Shown piece by piece: positions 56,071 to 64,000 of a stretch of 64,000 bases of DNA (position 1 is the first letter of the stretch; each line of letters opens with the position of its first letter). The stretch is from contig NZ_JABKKE010000010.1 of the NCBI RefSeq assembly GCF_013166575.1, positions 62,001 to 126,000 on the forward strand, written 5' to 3'. The position numbers and the translations under genes were made by a program. The stretch comes from Xylanibacter rodentium (GTDB lineage Bacteria; Bacteroidota; Bacteroidia; Bacteroidales; Bacteroidaceae). The notes beneath the pieces were generated by a model. That model did no database searches, was not told where the DNA came from, and saw nothing but the letters and a program-made list of their open reading frames with translations.

Positions 56071-57018
56071 TCAATCGACACCAAGATATTCATTGGAATC
56101 GGCTGGAGCCGCTCCACGCTTGCGGTCGGTGTACTCGCGCACGATTTCACCTACGGAAATACGGTAGCTGTCGAACAACTTGTCGTGTCCCGCCTTTTGA
56201 CTTTGACGATGATTCACCTGATTGCGCCAGCCTGCCGCCGCTTCTTCGCTCTCCCAGAACGACAGCGAAAGAAACTTGCCCTCGTTGTTCACACTGGCGA
56301 AACGCTCCACGCTGATGAAGCCCGGCATCCGCTGCAACTCCTCTTTCAAGGCTGCACCCATCTTGAAATAATCCGCTTTTCCTTCTGCGGTAGGCGTCAC
56401 CTCGAAAATGACAGCCACTTTCAATTTCTTGCACCTTTTCTCGCCTCGGCATAGCCCGGACGAGCCCGGCTCTGCACTCGGCTTATCGAAAACGTTCTTT
56501 TTTCCGTGACCGGTCAGTGCGTTCAGCTCGTCGAGTGTCATGGAATCGTTATAAATGCCTGCACATACCGTGTAACGCATACCCGGAATCGGGTAGATAT
56601 AGGACACCTTGCGCACGCCCTTTTCCGTTCCCGGTTTCGGCCATACGAACTCTATCCAGCCGCCGCCACGCATGGCGACCTCGCACAGTTCCACACCGTA
56701 GTGTTTTCCCGACCAGTCGAGATGTTCGCGGATATTGCCTCCGGTACGCTCTGGAAAGCGGGGGTTGGAAACTACGAGGCTTTTATCCACGTCGATAATG
56801 AAGAGATACGCATCCCTGTCATTGAATTCGGACTTCGGATCGGTAAGTACGGCAAGTGCCTCGCTACCTTTCTCTTTCAGCAACTGGGCAGCCTTATGCA
56901 CATTGGCGATAACGGACTGCGGGGTTTCTTCTGTTCTTTTATTCATACTCTGCGAAAATAAATCGGTCGTTCCGGCTACAAACATAGCCAACAACATGAT
57001 AATTAGTTTCTTATTCAT
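56071..57018 (-). CDS. Exported Cache domain-antibiotic monooxygenase fusion
   Basis: The 315-residue protein has a signal peptide (MNKKLIIMLLAMFVAGTTDLFSQS), a Cache sensor-like domain (residues 35-165; YLFIIDVDKSLVVSNPRFPERTGG, and IPGMRYTVCAGIYND), a Cys-containing linker, and an ABM domain (residues 200-295; KVAVIFEVTPTAEGK, FLSLSFWESEEAAAGWRNQ). ABM domains are normally cytoplasmic single-domain proteins. It precedes the glycosylase gene by 3 bases and is the first gene of the operon. A -7 TAACTTTG is at 57057-57050. Confidence 0.8.
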   Translation of the reverse strand: MNKKLIIMLLAMFVAGTTDLFSQSMNKRTEETPQSVIANVHKAAQLLKEKGSEALAVLTDPKSEFNDRDAYLFIIDVDKSLVVSNPRFPERTGGNIREHLDWSGKHYGVELCEVAMRGGGWIEFVWPKPGTEKGVRKVSYIYPIPGMRYTVCAGIYNDSMTLDELNALTGHGKKNVFDKPSAEPGSSGLCRGEKRCKKLKVAVIFEVTPTAEGKADYFKMGAALKEELQRMPGFISVERFASVNNEGKFLSLSFWESEEAAAGWRNQVNHRQSQKAGHDKLFDSYRISVGEIVREYTDRKRGAAPADSNEYLGVD

Positions 57019-57523
57019 AGCGCAATATATGTTTTTTGTTTCGACAGTGCAAAGTTACGACAACCCTTTTTCTTTAACGACCCGAAAATTGCTATTTTTT
57101 CTCACGGTTTGCCTTTTTTTCATTTCGGCAATAGATTGTTCTATCATTTGATCGTAAATAACCGGATGTTCGACAGTCAAAAAATGGAAATATCAGCGAC
57201 CAATTTTTTCCATTTCTTCCCTCTAATTATCACGATGGCATTTTCCGACATCAGTCAAACCGCCCTTACAGTATAGCCGCGACAACCATCCGGAAAGATA
57301 TGGCCGTCGCGAACGGAACATAATTTCAATAAGATTACTGTTTGATGTTAATAGCTTTACACCGCTATCTTAATAACATTACCGAGTAAAGTTATTAATA
57401 CCACTCTGTCGAACGGATGGCATTCACATACCATTGCAACGCCTTCTTTGTGCCGGTAGTGTTGTGAGAAACGAAAACATACGAATGTCTGTGTTTTCAG
57501 TTTATGGGCGAATTGTATATCCG
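57019..57523. other. Intergenic region with palindrome and -7 element
   Basis: A 505-base gap. It holds the minus-strand -7 TAACTTTG (57057-57050) for the Cache-ABM gene and the third copy of the 25-base palindrome (57372-57396). No gene or RNA was recognised. Confidence 0.5.
57370..57398. repeat. Third copy of the 25-base palindromic element
   Basis: TTAATAAC and GTTATTAA flank a 13-base centre with TTAC...GTAA symmetry. 23 of 25 bases of the 57372-57396 core match the copy at 10835. It is single here, not in an inverted pair. Confidence 0.65.
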
Positions 57524-59602
57524 TTATAATTCACCTAATTTTTCAAGTCTGGATCGGATTGCCCCAGCATTTCTTTGAAATATATCAATAAGTTCAGATA
57601 CTTTTTTTCCTTGTTTGTAAAGATAAAGCAATGCCCTTTCCTCTTCTTCTGTCCAAGGTGCGTATGCATTGGCATATAGATGCTTTTGCCTATCCATATA
57701 GGATAACTCTGACTTTATGGAAGATGTAACCTCTCCATTTTCATCAGCATTTTGGCTTTTTACAGGTAGTACAAGCGGTTCTGGCGAATAAGAAACTCCG
57801 AGATGATTACAAATCAAATTTACAAAACGCTCACCAAACTGCATCTTCTTGTATTCACCTATACCGTAAGCATTTCCAAATTGAAAAAGATTTGTTGGTT
57901 TTTCGGACACAAGAGAACGCAGAGACTTATCAGAAAGAACTATATATGCAGGCTTCTTTATTTCATCAGCTATAGTCTTGCGCAATATCCTCAGTTTTTC
58001 AAATAGCAGGTCATCGTCAGAAACGGTATTCATAGATGATTCAGAAATGGTGCTCGTACGCTTTCGCTTTGTAACACGCAAATCTTCGCGAACGATGACA
58101 GACAGTTGGGCTTGCTTTCGTCCATATAGGATATCTTCGCCCAATGATGTAACCTTCAGATGCTTATCTTCATTATATGCAATCTCTATATAGCCCATCT
58201 GAAGCATTTGTAACAGATAGGCATGCCAATCATTGGCAGGAATATCATGTCCCACCCCAAATGTTCTTAATTTATCGTAGCCTTTTGCAACGACTGCAGG
58301 AGAAAAACTTCCTTTCAATATATTCGTTACTACCGAAAAACCAATCTCCTCATTACATCGCTTTATGGCTGATAATGCTTTTTGGACAAGGATCGAACCA
58401 TCAAAATGTTGTGGTGGATTCTTGCACACATCACAATTACCACAATGACATTCGCTGATTTCACCGAAGTAATTCAAAAGAATCCGCCTTCTGCACACCT
58501 GTGCCTCGGCATACTCCTGCATGCGGTTCAACTTTTCTATATTGATTTCACGCTGTCCGCTTTTTTCGGCAAAGCTACGAAGTGTTATCAAATCCTGCAA
58601 ATTATAGAACAGTATGGTCTCTGTCGGCAATCCGTCCCTTCCGCCTCGGCCTATCTCCTGATAGAAACTCTCGATGCTCTTGGGCAGGTTGTTATGTATC
58701 ACAAAACGTATGTTACTTTTATCTATACCCATACCAAAAGCAATCGTGGCACATATCACGTGGATACGGTCGTTAATGAAATCATCTTGCACACGAGTTC
58801 TCTCCTCTGATGAGAGGCCGGCATGATAAACTCCAACCGCAATGCCATTGTATTTCAAGTCTGCAGCCAAATCCTCCGTGCTTTTCCTCGACAAACAATA
58901 TATAATTCCATTTTCGTCATGATGACGGCCTATAACATTCAATATAGTGCGCATGCGCTCACGCTTCCGGTAAGCCTTGCGCACATCAAGACTCAGATTA
59001 GGACGGTCAAAGCTGCTGATGAAAATTCGTGGTTCATGCAAACGTAGTTGTTCGACTATATCTGCTTTTGTAACCTTGTCTGCCGTTGCTGTCAAAGCAA
59101 GTATCGGGACTTCAGAGAAACATTCTTTCAGCACTCCCAGCTGAGTGTATTCCGGTCGGAAATCATGTCCCCATTGTGAGACACAATGCGCTTCGTCTAT
59201 GGCAATCATGGATACCTTTACACACCGTTGCAGCCAAGGAATATCTGTCATCAGACGTTCGGGTGAAATATAGAGAATCTTAAGTTCCCCTTTCTGGCAA
59301 CGCTCACGAATGTTTCTGTTAACACAATCCTCATTACTGCTGTTTATAGCATCTGCTGCAACTCCATTAGCTTGCAGTGCATCAACCTGATCTTTCATCA
59401 AAGATATGAGTGGTGATACAACGATTGCCACGCCTTCAAGCAAAAGTGCAGGTATCTGGTAACAGATTGATTTACCACCACCTGTGGGCATCAATACCAA
59501 AGCATCCCTACCGGAAACGACATGGTCAATAATATCCTTCTGAAGTGGACGGAATGAATCATAGCCATATACATATTTCAAAAGTTGATAAGCCTTATCC
59601 AT
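57524..59602 (-). CDS. recQ: ATP-dependent DNA helicase RecQ
   Basis: The 692-residue protein has Walker A VLMPTGGGKSICYQIPAL, the DEAH box AIDEAHCVSQWGHDFRPEYT, motif V/VI GMGIDKSNIRFVIHN and QEIGRGGRDG, the RecQ zinc-binding Cys set (AQVCRRR, CHCGNCDVC), an RQC/HRDC region (residues 530-620) and a 60-residue C-terminal extension with YAPWTEEEERALLYLYKQG and RNAGAIRSRLEKLGEL, a SANT/MarR-like helical motif. It unwinds recombination and fork structures. It lies beside the accessory repair genes. Confidence 0.96.
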   Translation of the reverse strand: MDKAYQLLKYVYGYDSFRPLQKDIIDHVVSGRDALVLMPTGGGKSICYQIPALLLEGVAIVVSPLISLMKDQVDALQANGVAADAINSSNEDCVNRNIRERCQKGELKILYISPERLMTDIPWLQRCVKVSMIAIDEAHCVSQWGHDFRPEYTQLGVLKECFSEVPILALTATADKVTKADIVEQLRLHEPRIFISSFDRPNLSLDVRKAYRKRERMRTILNVIGRHHDENGIIYCLSRKSTEDLAADLKYNGIAVGVYHAGLSSEERTRVQDDFINDRIHVICATIAFGMGIDKSNIRFVIHNNLPKSIESFYQEIGRGGRDGLPTETILFYNLQDLITLRSFAEKSGQREINIEKLNRMQEYAEAQVCRRRILLNYFGEISECHCGNCDVCKNPPQHFDGSILVQKALSAIKRCNEEIGFSVVTNILKGSFSPAVVAKGYDKLRTFGVGHDIPANDWHAYLLQMLQMGYIEIAYNEDKHLKVTSLGEDILYGRKQAQLSVIVREDLRVTKRKRTSTISESSMNTVSDDDLLFEKLRILRKTIADEIKKPAYIVLSDKSLRSLVSEKPTNLFQFGNAYGIGEYKKMQFGERFVNLICNHLGVSYSPEPLVLPVKSQNADENGEVTSSIKSELSYMDRQKHLYANAYAPWTEEEERALLYLYKQGKKVSELIDIFQRNAGAIRSRLEKLGEL

Positions 59603-60136
59603 AAGAGTCTCTTTAGTTTATGTTTATATCTCTTTAGATTTATTGCTATTGTTGATTAATGGTTTACCAATGAGCGGGTTGGCTACTTCACATTTTATAA
59701 TCACAACAGACTTTTCTCTAAAGGAATTGTTAATTTCCCATGCAGCATATTAGACCGGTTGACTACCAAAATTTAATAAATAAAATGGTAGAAAAGTCCG
59801 TTTTGCACTTCTTTTTCTTCGCTGAACGAGTACAAATTTAGTGCTTTTTTTCGGATTAGGAAAGCAAGTTAAAAACTTTGTGCAAAATCATGTTTTGAGA
59901 GGCAGATTTTGATGTGTATTGGTAGAAAGTCTGTAATATATTGCATCGCATTTTTATTTGTCAATAGGTATATATAGCGACAACAAACAATATACCAGTA
60001 TTTAGCTCTTGAGAGTTTCAGCTCAAAATGGGTTATGTGCATGGTTAATTATGCTATGATATGCGATTTTTAATCTATAATACATCATTAAATAAACAAA
60101 AAGCACTATCTTTGCATATTATATAATGAGTTGATT
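59603..60136. promoter_or_regulatory. Upstream region of hipBA and recQ
   Basis: A 534-base AT-rich gap between divergent genes. TATCTTTG at 60107-60114 is 22 bases before the hipB ATG; on the minus strand TAAATTTG (59840-59833) is a possible recQ -7, far from its start. No reading frame of note. Repeated T-rich blocks are present, but no clear HipB operator pair. Confidence 0.45.
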
Positions 60137-60457
60137 ATGTCAAAAAATACAATGGGCACTAAACTGCCTCGAAAATTGGAGCGGAAAATGCAAATAGTAG
60201 GGGAGCAGATTAAGCTGGCTCGCCTACGAAGGAACCTGAGTGTAGCCCAGGTGGCAGAACGGGCGACCTGCTCTCCGTTGACCGTATCCCGAATAGAGAA
60301 AGGTGCGCCGACTGTGGCAATCGGAATCTATTTGCGTGTGCTGTATGCCTTGCAGCTTGACGATGATATTCTTTGGCTGGCGAAAGAAGATAAATTGGGA
60401 AAAGCTTTGCAGGATTTGAGTTTGAAGACAAGGGAACGTGCATCAAAAAAGGAATAG
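60137..60457 (+). CDS. hipB: HipB-like XRE-family antitoxin
   Basis: The 106-residue protein has a helix-turn-helix (GEQIKLARLRRNLSVAQVAE, CSPLTVSRIEKG) and a short C-terminal tail. It neutralises HipA and represses the pair. I chose the ATG at 60137; a TTG two codons upstream is possible. It is 3 bases from hipA. Confidence 0.88.
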   Translation: MSKNTMGTKLPRKLERKMQIVGEQIKLARLRRNLSVAQVAERATCSPLTVSRIEKGAPTVAIGIYLRVLYALQLDDDILWLAKEDKLGKALQDLSLKTRERASKKE

Positions 60458-60460
60458 GTG

Positions 60461-61729
60461 ATGAAGAAACTGTATGTATATGCCGATTTTGATTGGCTGA
60501 AGGATATAGAACTCATTGGCGAGTTGGGTTACGAATCACTTCGTGGCTCGGACAGCTATTGCTTTACATTCAGCGATGAATGGTTGAAAAAGCATGGCGA
60601 TTTGTTTTTGAGTGATGATTTAAACAATTATCCGGGACAACAATATACGCAGCAGGGAAAAGATATATTCGGATGTTTTTCTGATGCTTTGCCGGATCGT
60701 TGGGGACGAACTCTGTTGTTGAGACGTGAACAGCTTACAGCAATGGAAGAAAATCGGTCAATGCGACGGTTGTCTTCATTCGACTTTCTGACAGGCATTG
60801 ATGACTTCTCCCGAATGGGAGCTTTCCGCTTTAAGGAAGATCCGGATGGAGAATTTATAAATGTAAGTGAATTGTTGAAAATTCCACCTTTGACGGATAT
60901 TAGGGAATTGATTGCAGCCAGTGCGGAGATTGAGAGAAGCGAAGAGGATAATGAGTTGCCAGACAGAAAGTGGATTGCACAACTTGTGCAACCGGGTTCT
61001 TCATTGGGTGGAGCAAGACCGAAAGCAAGTGTAATTGATATGGATAAAACGCTGTACATTGCAAAGTTTCCATCACGCAAAGATGATTACGATACCGGGC
61101 TTTGGGAACATTTCAGCCATCTACTTGCAGCAAAAGTCGGTATAAACGCAGCGAAAACAAAAGTTATTGCCACAGGCGAAAAATATCACACCTTACTTTC
61201 AGAGCGTTTTGACAGAACCAAAGACGGAAAACGGATTCATTTTGCTTCAGCAATGACTCTGTTGGGACTGAATGACGGAGATAATGCAACTACGGGACAT
61301 GGTTATTTGGATATAGTTGATTTCATTATTCAGAACTGTACGGATGTCGAGCACAATTTGCAGGAACTTTATCGTCGTGTAGCTTTCAATATCTGCATTG
61401 GCAACAGCGATGACCATTTTCGGAATCATGGTTTTTTATTGACAGCAAAAGGCTGGACGCTCTCTCCTGCATACGATATGAATCCCACCCTAAACGAATA
61501 TCAAAGTCTGCTTATTTCATCTACTTCCAACAAAGCAGACCTCAGCATCTTGCTTGATGCTTGCGCAGATTATATGCTTAACCACAAAACGGCTGAAAGG
61601 ATTATTTCAGATGTAATTGAAGCGGTGAAAAGATGGCGAGAGTTGGCAGTACGATTGTGTATATTAAAACGAGAGATGGATATGTTCAGTGGGGTGCTGG
61701 ATGTGCGAAGTAGTGTCAATTTGTTGTAA
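60461..61729 (+). CDS. hipA: HipA-family serine/threonine kinase toxin
   Basis: The 422-residue protein has the N-terminal HipA-N1 part (DFDWLKDIELIGELGYE), DRWGRTLLLRREQL, the Gly-rich loop PGSSLGGARPKASV, and the catalytic NICIGNSDDHFRNHGF and LSPAYDMNP motifs with the Asp residues intact. It can phosphorylate a target such as an aminoacyl-tRNA synthetase and cause growth arrest. All active-site residues look intact, so the toxin is likely functional. hipB lies 3 bases upstream. Confidence 0.9.
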   Translation: MKKLYVYADFDWLKDIELIGELGYESLRGSDSYCFTFSDEWLKKHGDLFLSDDLNNYPGQQYTQQGKDIFGCFSDALPDRWGRTLLLRREQLTAMEENRSMRRLSSFDFLTGIDDFSRMGAFRFKEDPDGEFINVSELLKIPPLTDIRELIAASAEIERSEEDNELPDRKWIAQLVQPGSSLGGARPKASVIDMDKTLYIAKFPSRKDDYDTGLWEHFSHLLAAKVGINAAKTKVIATGEKYHTLLSERFDRTKDGKRIHFASAMTLLGLNDGDNATTGHGYLDIVDFIIQNCTDVEHNLQELYRRVAFNICIGNSDDHFRNHGFLLTAKGWTLSPAYDMNPTLNEYQSLLISSTSNKADLSILLDACADYMLNHKTAERIISDVIEAVKRWRELAVRLCILKREMDMFSGVLDVRSSVNLL

Positions 61730-61768
61730 TTTGATAATCAGATAATTTTTGAATGAAAAATTATAATT

Positions 61769-61852
61769 ATGAGTGGAGGACTTTTTGATTATAGACAATA
61801 CTCAATGCGTGATATATCTGATACAAGGCTTTACGTCTCAAACAAGAAATAA
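61769..61852 (+). pseudogene. Truncated MSGG-family hypothetical gene
   Basis: A 27-codon frame (MSGGLFDYRQYSMRDISD then stop after VSNKK) matches the N-terminus of a small conserved Bacteroidota/phage-linked hypothetical family that starts MSGGxFDYxQY, normally over 100 residues. The next bases are the end of mltF, so the rest is gone. From memory of the family; no function is known. Confidence 0.4.
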
Positions 61853-61857
61853 CGGCA

Positions 61858-63072
61858 TTATATCTGATATTTCTTCTTCTGCTGCTTGGCCTTGCGCGGT
61901 GTCATGACCGATACTCCCGCCGTTCCGCCCCGCACTCCGCTATACGACTGCCAGCGCTGACGTATGCGCTGCACATAGTCTACCGTCTCCGAACCGCGCA
62001 TATATCCGTATTTCACAATCGGGTCCTGATAGTATCGTGGTGTGCTGAGCAATAGCACATATCGCGACACGTCGGCCCAACGGTGCTGATCTCGCCCGTC
62101 GCGACGGGCCAGAGCCATGGCATCGCGTATGTGATGATAGCCGCCATTGTACGAGGCGAGCACAAAATTGAGACGCTCGCCACGGTCGGAAATGTCGCTG
62201 AACTTGCGGTCCAACTGCCCGAGAAAACGGGCAGCGGCGGCAATATTGCTCTCCGGGTCGAACAGTTTGTCATGAGAAAGTCCCAGTCTGGTAGCCGTGG
62301 CAGGCATTATCTGCATCAGTCCGCAGGCACCGGCCCACGACTGCGCAGACGGGTCGAACGTAGACTCCTGATAACACTGCGCTGCCATAAGTCGCCAGTC
62401 CCACCGTATGGGTTGGCTGTAGGTCATGAACAGAGCGTCGTAACGCGATATTATACCTTCCTTGCGATTGAGCATGGGCGAATGGACACGTCGTTTCACA
62501 GAAGCCGAACTGAGCATAAAAGATTCCTCTTTACGCACCTCTGCAATCATTTCAGGCCGGTACCATCCGTTGAGAGCCTCTACCAGATTCGGCTTATCGG
62601 CCGACACCACCCAATGCACACCGACGCTATCGATTCCGACACCACAGGATTGAAGGCGACGTGTACCGGGAGACAACACCGCAACATCATTATCAGAAAC
62701 AAAACAGGCGGCCACATCACCATCGTCAGCGGCAAGGCGGCGCAAGATATCGGTCGTGTCACGACACACCTCCACACGCAGCCCCACTCCTATATGGTCG
62801 GCAAAGCGTTGGCAAAGGATATACTGAAGACCGAGATGACGGCCCCGATAGTCGTAATATGAGTCAGGACCACCCAACGTAAGGACTATAATCTCGCCAT
62901 TGGCCTGTATACGATCGAGATCGAAACTGTCGCCCACACCGGCAGAATCGTTCACCACTCCCCAAGGAGATTCAATCTTTCTACCATCACCGGCATTGCA
63001 TGACACCATTGCCGATGCTATTGTCAACCATGCAAAAAGCCACATAAATGTCGCTTTATCAGTCATGTTCAT
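61858..63072 (-). CDS. mltF: Membrane-bound lytic transglycosylase F-like
   Basis: The 404-residue lipoprotein has a lipobox-like SAMVSC, an N-terminal periplasmic-binding-like domain (residues 55-215; EIIVLTLGGPDSYYDYRGRHLGLQYILC) and a C-terminal SLT domain (225-345) with the catalytic Glu in YQESTFDPSAQSWAGACGLMQIMP and NGGYHHIRDA. It cleaves the MurNAc-GlcNAc bond to form anhydromuropeptides. The C-terminal tail is basic. It is divergent from hisG. Confidence 0.92.
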   Translation of the reverse strand: MNMTDKATFMWLFAWLTIASAMVSCNAGDGRKIESPWGVVNDSAGVGDSFDLDRIQANGEIIVLTLGGPDSYYDYRGRHLGLQYILCQRFADHIGVGLRVEVCRDTTDILRRLAADDGDVAACFVSDNDVAVLSPGTRRLQSCGVGIDSVGVHWVVSADKPNLVEALNGWYRPEMIAEVRKEESFMLSSASVKRRVHSPMLNRKEGIISRYDALFMTYSQPIRWDWRLMAAQCYQESTFDPSAQSWAGACGLMQIMPATATRLGLSHDKLFDPESNIAAAARFLGQLDRKFSDISDRGERLNFVLASYNGGYHHIRDAMALARRDGRDQHRWADVSRYVLLLSTPRYYQDPIVKYGYMRGSETVDYVQRIRQRWQSYSGVRGGTAGVSVMTPRKAKQQKKKYQI

Positions 63073-63106
63073 TCATTTTATATTCAAAACACTTTCAATT
63101 TGAATG

Positions 63107-63154
63107 CAAAAGTAACTATTTTCTTGCACACTAACATTATTTTAAGTATTTTTG
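63107..63154. promoter_or_regulatory. Divergent promoters of mltF and hisG
   Basis: Plus strand: TTG (63124-63126) and TATTTTTG (63147-63154), exactly 20 bases apart, 28 bases before the hisG ATG. Minus strand: TACTTTTG (63114-63107), 34 bases before the mltF start. Confidence 0.7.
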
Positions 63155-63182
63155 CACTCTATTTTTTAGAAAACAAGATTAT

Positions 63183-64000
63183 ATGTTACGTATTGCTGTT
63201 CAATCCAAAGGTCGCCTCTTCGAAGACACGATGAACCTTCTCGCTGAGGCTGACATAAAGATAAACGCCGGAAAACGCACTCTTCTGGTACAGTCGTCCA
63301 ACTTTCCGCTCGAGGTGCTCTATCTGCGCGACGACGATATTCCGCAGAGTGTGGCCGGTGGTGTGGCCGACATCGGTGTGGTAGGCGAAAACGAATTTAT
63401 GGAACGGGGCGAAGATGCCGAAATAATATCACGCCTCGGCTTCAGCCGTTGCCGTCTGTCGCTCGCCATTCCTAAAGACATAGACTATCACGGCATAGAA
63501 TGGTTCAACGGCAAGAAAATAGCTACGTCATATCCCAACATACTACGCAACTACCTCGAAAAGAACCGGATAAATACCGATATACATGTCATTACAGGCA
63601 GCGTGGAAATATCTCCGGGTATAGGTCTGGCCGACGGCATATTCGACATCGTCAGCAGCGGGTCTACTCTCGTGAGCAACAATCTGCGCGAAGTAGAAGT
63701 TGTAATGAAGAGTGAGGCCCTGCTAATAGGCAACAAACAATTGAACGGGGAAAAGCGCGATATACTGCAAAACATGCTGTTCCGATTTGAGGCCGTGCGC
63801 AACGCCGAGGACAAAAAGTATGTCAGAATGAATGCTCCCAAAGCACGCCTGCAGGAAATCATTGATGTTCTGCCGGGACTGAAAAGTCCTACTGTGATAC
63901 CCCTGGCTGATGAAGAGTGGTGCTCGGTGCACACCGTGCTCGACCAAAAACGTTTTTGGGAAATAATAGGCCGGCTGAAAGAGATTGGAGCACAGGGCAT
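63183..64000 (+). CDS. hisG: ATP phosphoribosyltransferase, long form, 3' end missing
   Basis: It condenses ATP and PRPP in the first step of histidine synthesis. The first 272 residues are present: MLRIAVQSKGRLFEDTMNLL, GGVADIGVVGENEF, GSVEISPGIGLADGIFDIVSSGSTL (the PRPP loop region) and the start of the C-terminal regulatory domain (NAPKARLQEIIDVLPGLKSPTVIPL). So it is the HisZ-independent, histidine-inhibited form. About a dozen residues run off the edge. hisB lies 9.5 kb upstream. Confidence 0.95.
   Translation, partial: MLRIAVQSKGRLFEDTMNLLAEADIKINAGKRTLLVQSSNFPLEVLYLRDDDIPQSVAGGVADIGVVGENEFMERGEDAEIISRLGFSRCRLSLAIPKDIDYHGIEWFNGKKIATSYPNILRNYLEKNRINTDIHVITGSVEISPGIGLADGIFDIVSSGSTLVSNNLREVEVVMKSEALLIGNKQLNGEKRDILQNMLFRFEAVRNAEDKKYVRMNAPKARLQEIIDVLPGLKSPTVIPLADEEWCSVHTVLDQKRFWEIIGRLKEIGAQG

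Noticed and set aside
59603..60136. Mobile element ends around hipBA
   Set aside because: I found no matching inverted repeats, target duplication or transposase; the AT-rich gap alone is not evidence.

Overview
The window is chromosomal DNA of a Bacteroidales bacterium, most likely from the Prevotellaceae/Bacteroidaceae side. Evidence: TAnnTTTG -7 elements (some with a TTTG or TTG box 20 bases upstream), few Shine-Dalgarno sites, a serine palmitoyltransferase for sphingolipids, fused FeoA-FeoB, an RseC-RnfBCDGEA operon, family proteins typical of the phylum (DUF3127, DUF4105, DUF4421, DUF4835, DUF5103) and the gene order dnaN - exonuclease - coaBC - DUF4835 - recN. Base composition looks moderate (mid-40s % GC by eye), with one visibly GC-richer block at about 53.8-57.0 kb. 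No prophage, insertion sequence, CRISPR array or rRNA was seen.

Layout. 0-11 kb: an outer membrane protein and type III pantothenate kinase (minus), then a DUF4105 protein, a degenerate alkaline-phosphatase-fold protein, secA and feoAB (plus). 11-19.4 kb: a DUF3127 OB-fold protein divergent from a long plus-strand run of dnaN, a DnaQ-like exonuclease, coaBC, DUF4835, recN and a TPR protein with a dead trypsin-like domain. 19.4-27 kb: dnaB, ispE, fucO, a YeiH-type exporter, mntP and galE. 27-33 kb: the Rnf operon. 33-39.5 kb: a GH10-like hydrolase, HAD phosphatase, a metH without its reactivation domain, smpB and a DMP19-like protein. 39.9-41.7 kb: a NifU-like/GGGtGRT gene pair. 41.8-48 kb: a T9SS plug-like protein, tRNA-Pro, spt divergent from a lipid kinase, a Nudix hydrolase, a small FeoB-associated-type Cys-rich membrane protein, tRNA-Cys and a DUF418 protein. 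48-53.7 kb: DUF1232, a DUF1460 amidase, DUF4421, an oxidoreductase, a membrane protein and hisB. 53.8-63 kb: an accessory segment lying between hisB and hisG, with an alkylation-repair set (two methyltransferase fusions and an AlkA-type glycosylase), a Cache-monooxygenase fusion, recQ, a HipBA toxin-antitoxin pair, a truncated gene and mltF.

How genes work together: coaX and coaBC supply two steps of CoA synthesis. The Rnf complex couples ferredoxin and NAD to an ion gradient. FeoAB imports ferrous iron. DnaN, DnaB, the exonuclease, the DUF3127 protein, RecN and RecQ serve DNA replication and repair. The three alkylation genes look like one operon.

The most unusual signals are not genes. Two intergenic arrays (22191-22454 and 46535-46644) carry 13-base odd palindromes at an exact 22-base period. 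The arm sequences differ from unit to unit while the dyad symmetry is kept. A separate 25-base imperfect palindrome occurs three times (10835, 10879 inverted, 57372). Other points of interest are the pseudo-phosphatase beside secA, the SSB-like tail on the DUF3127 protein and the GGGtGRT pair.
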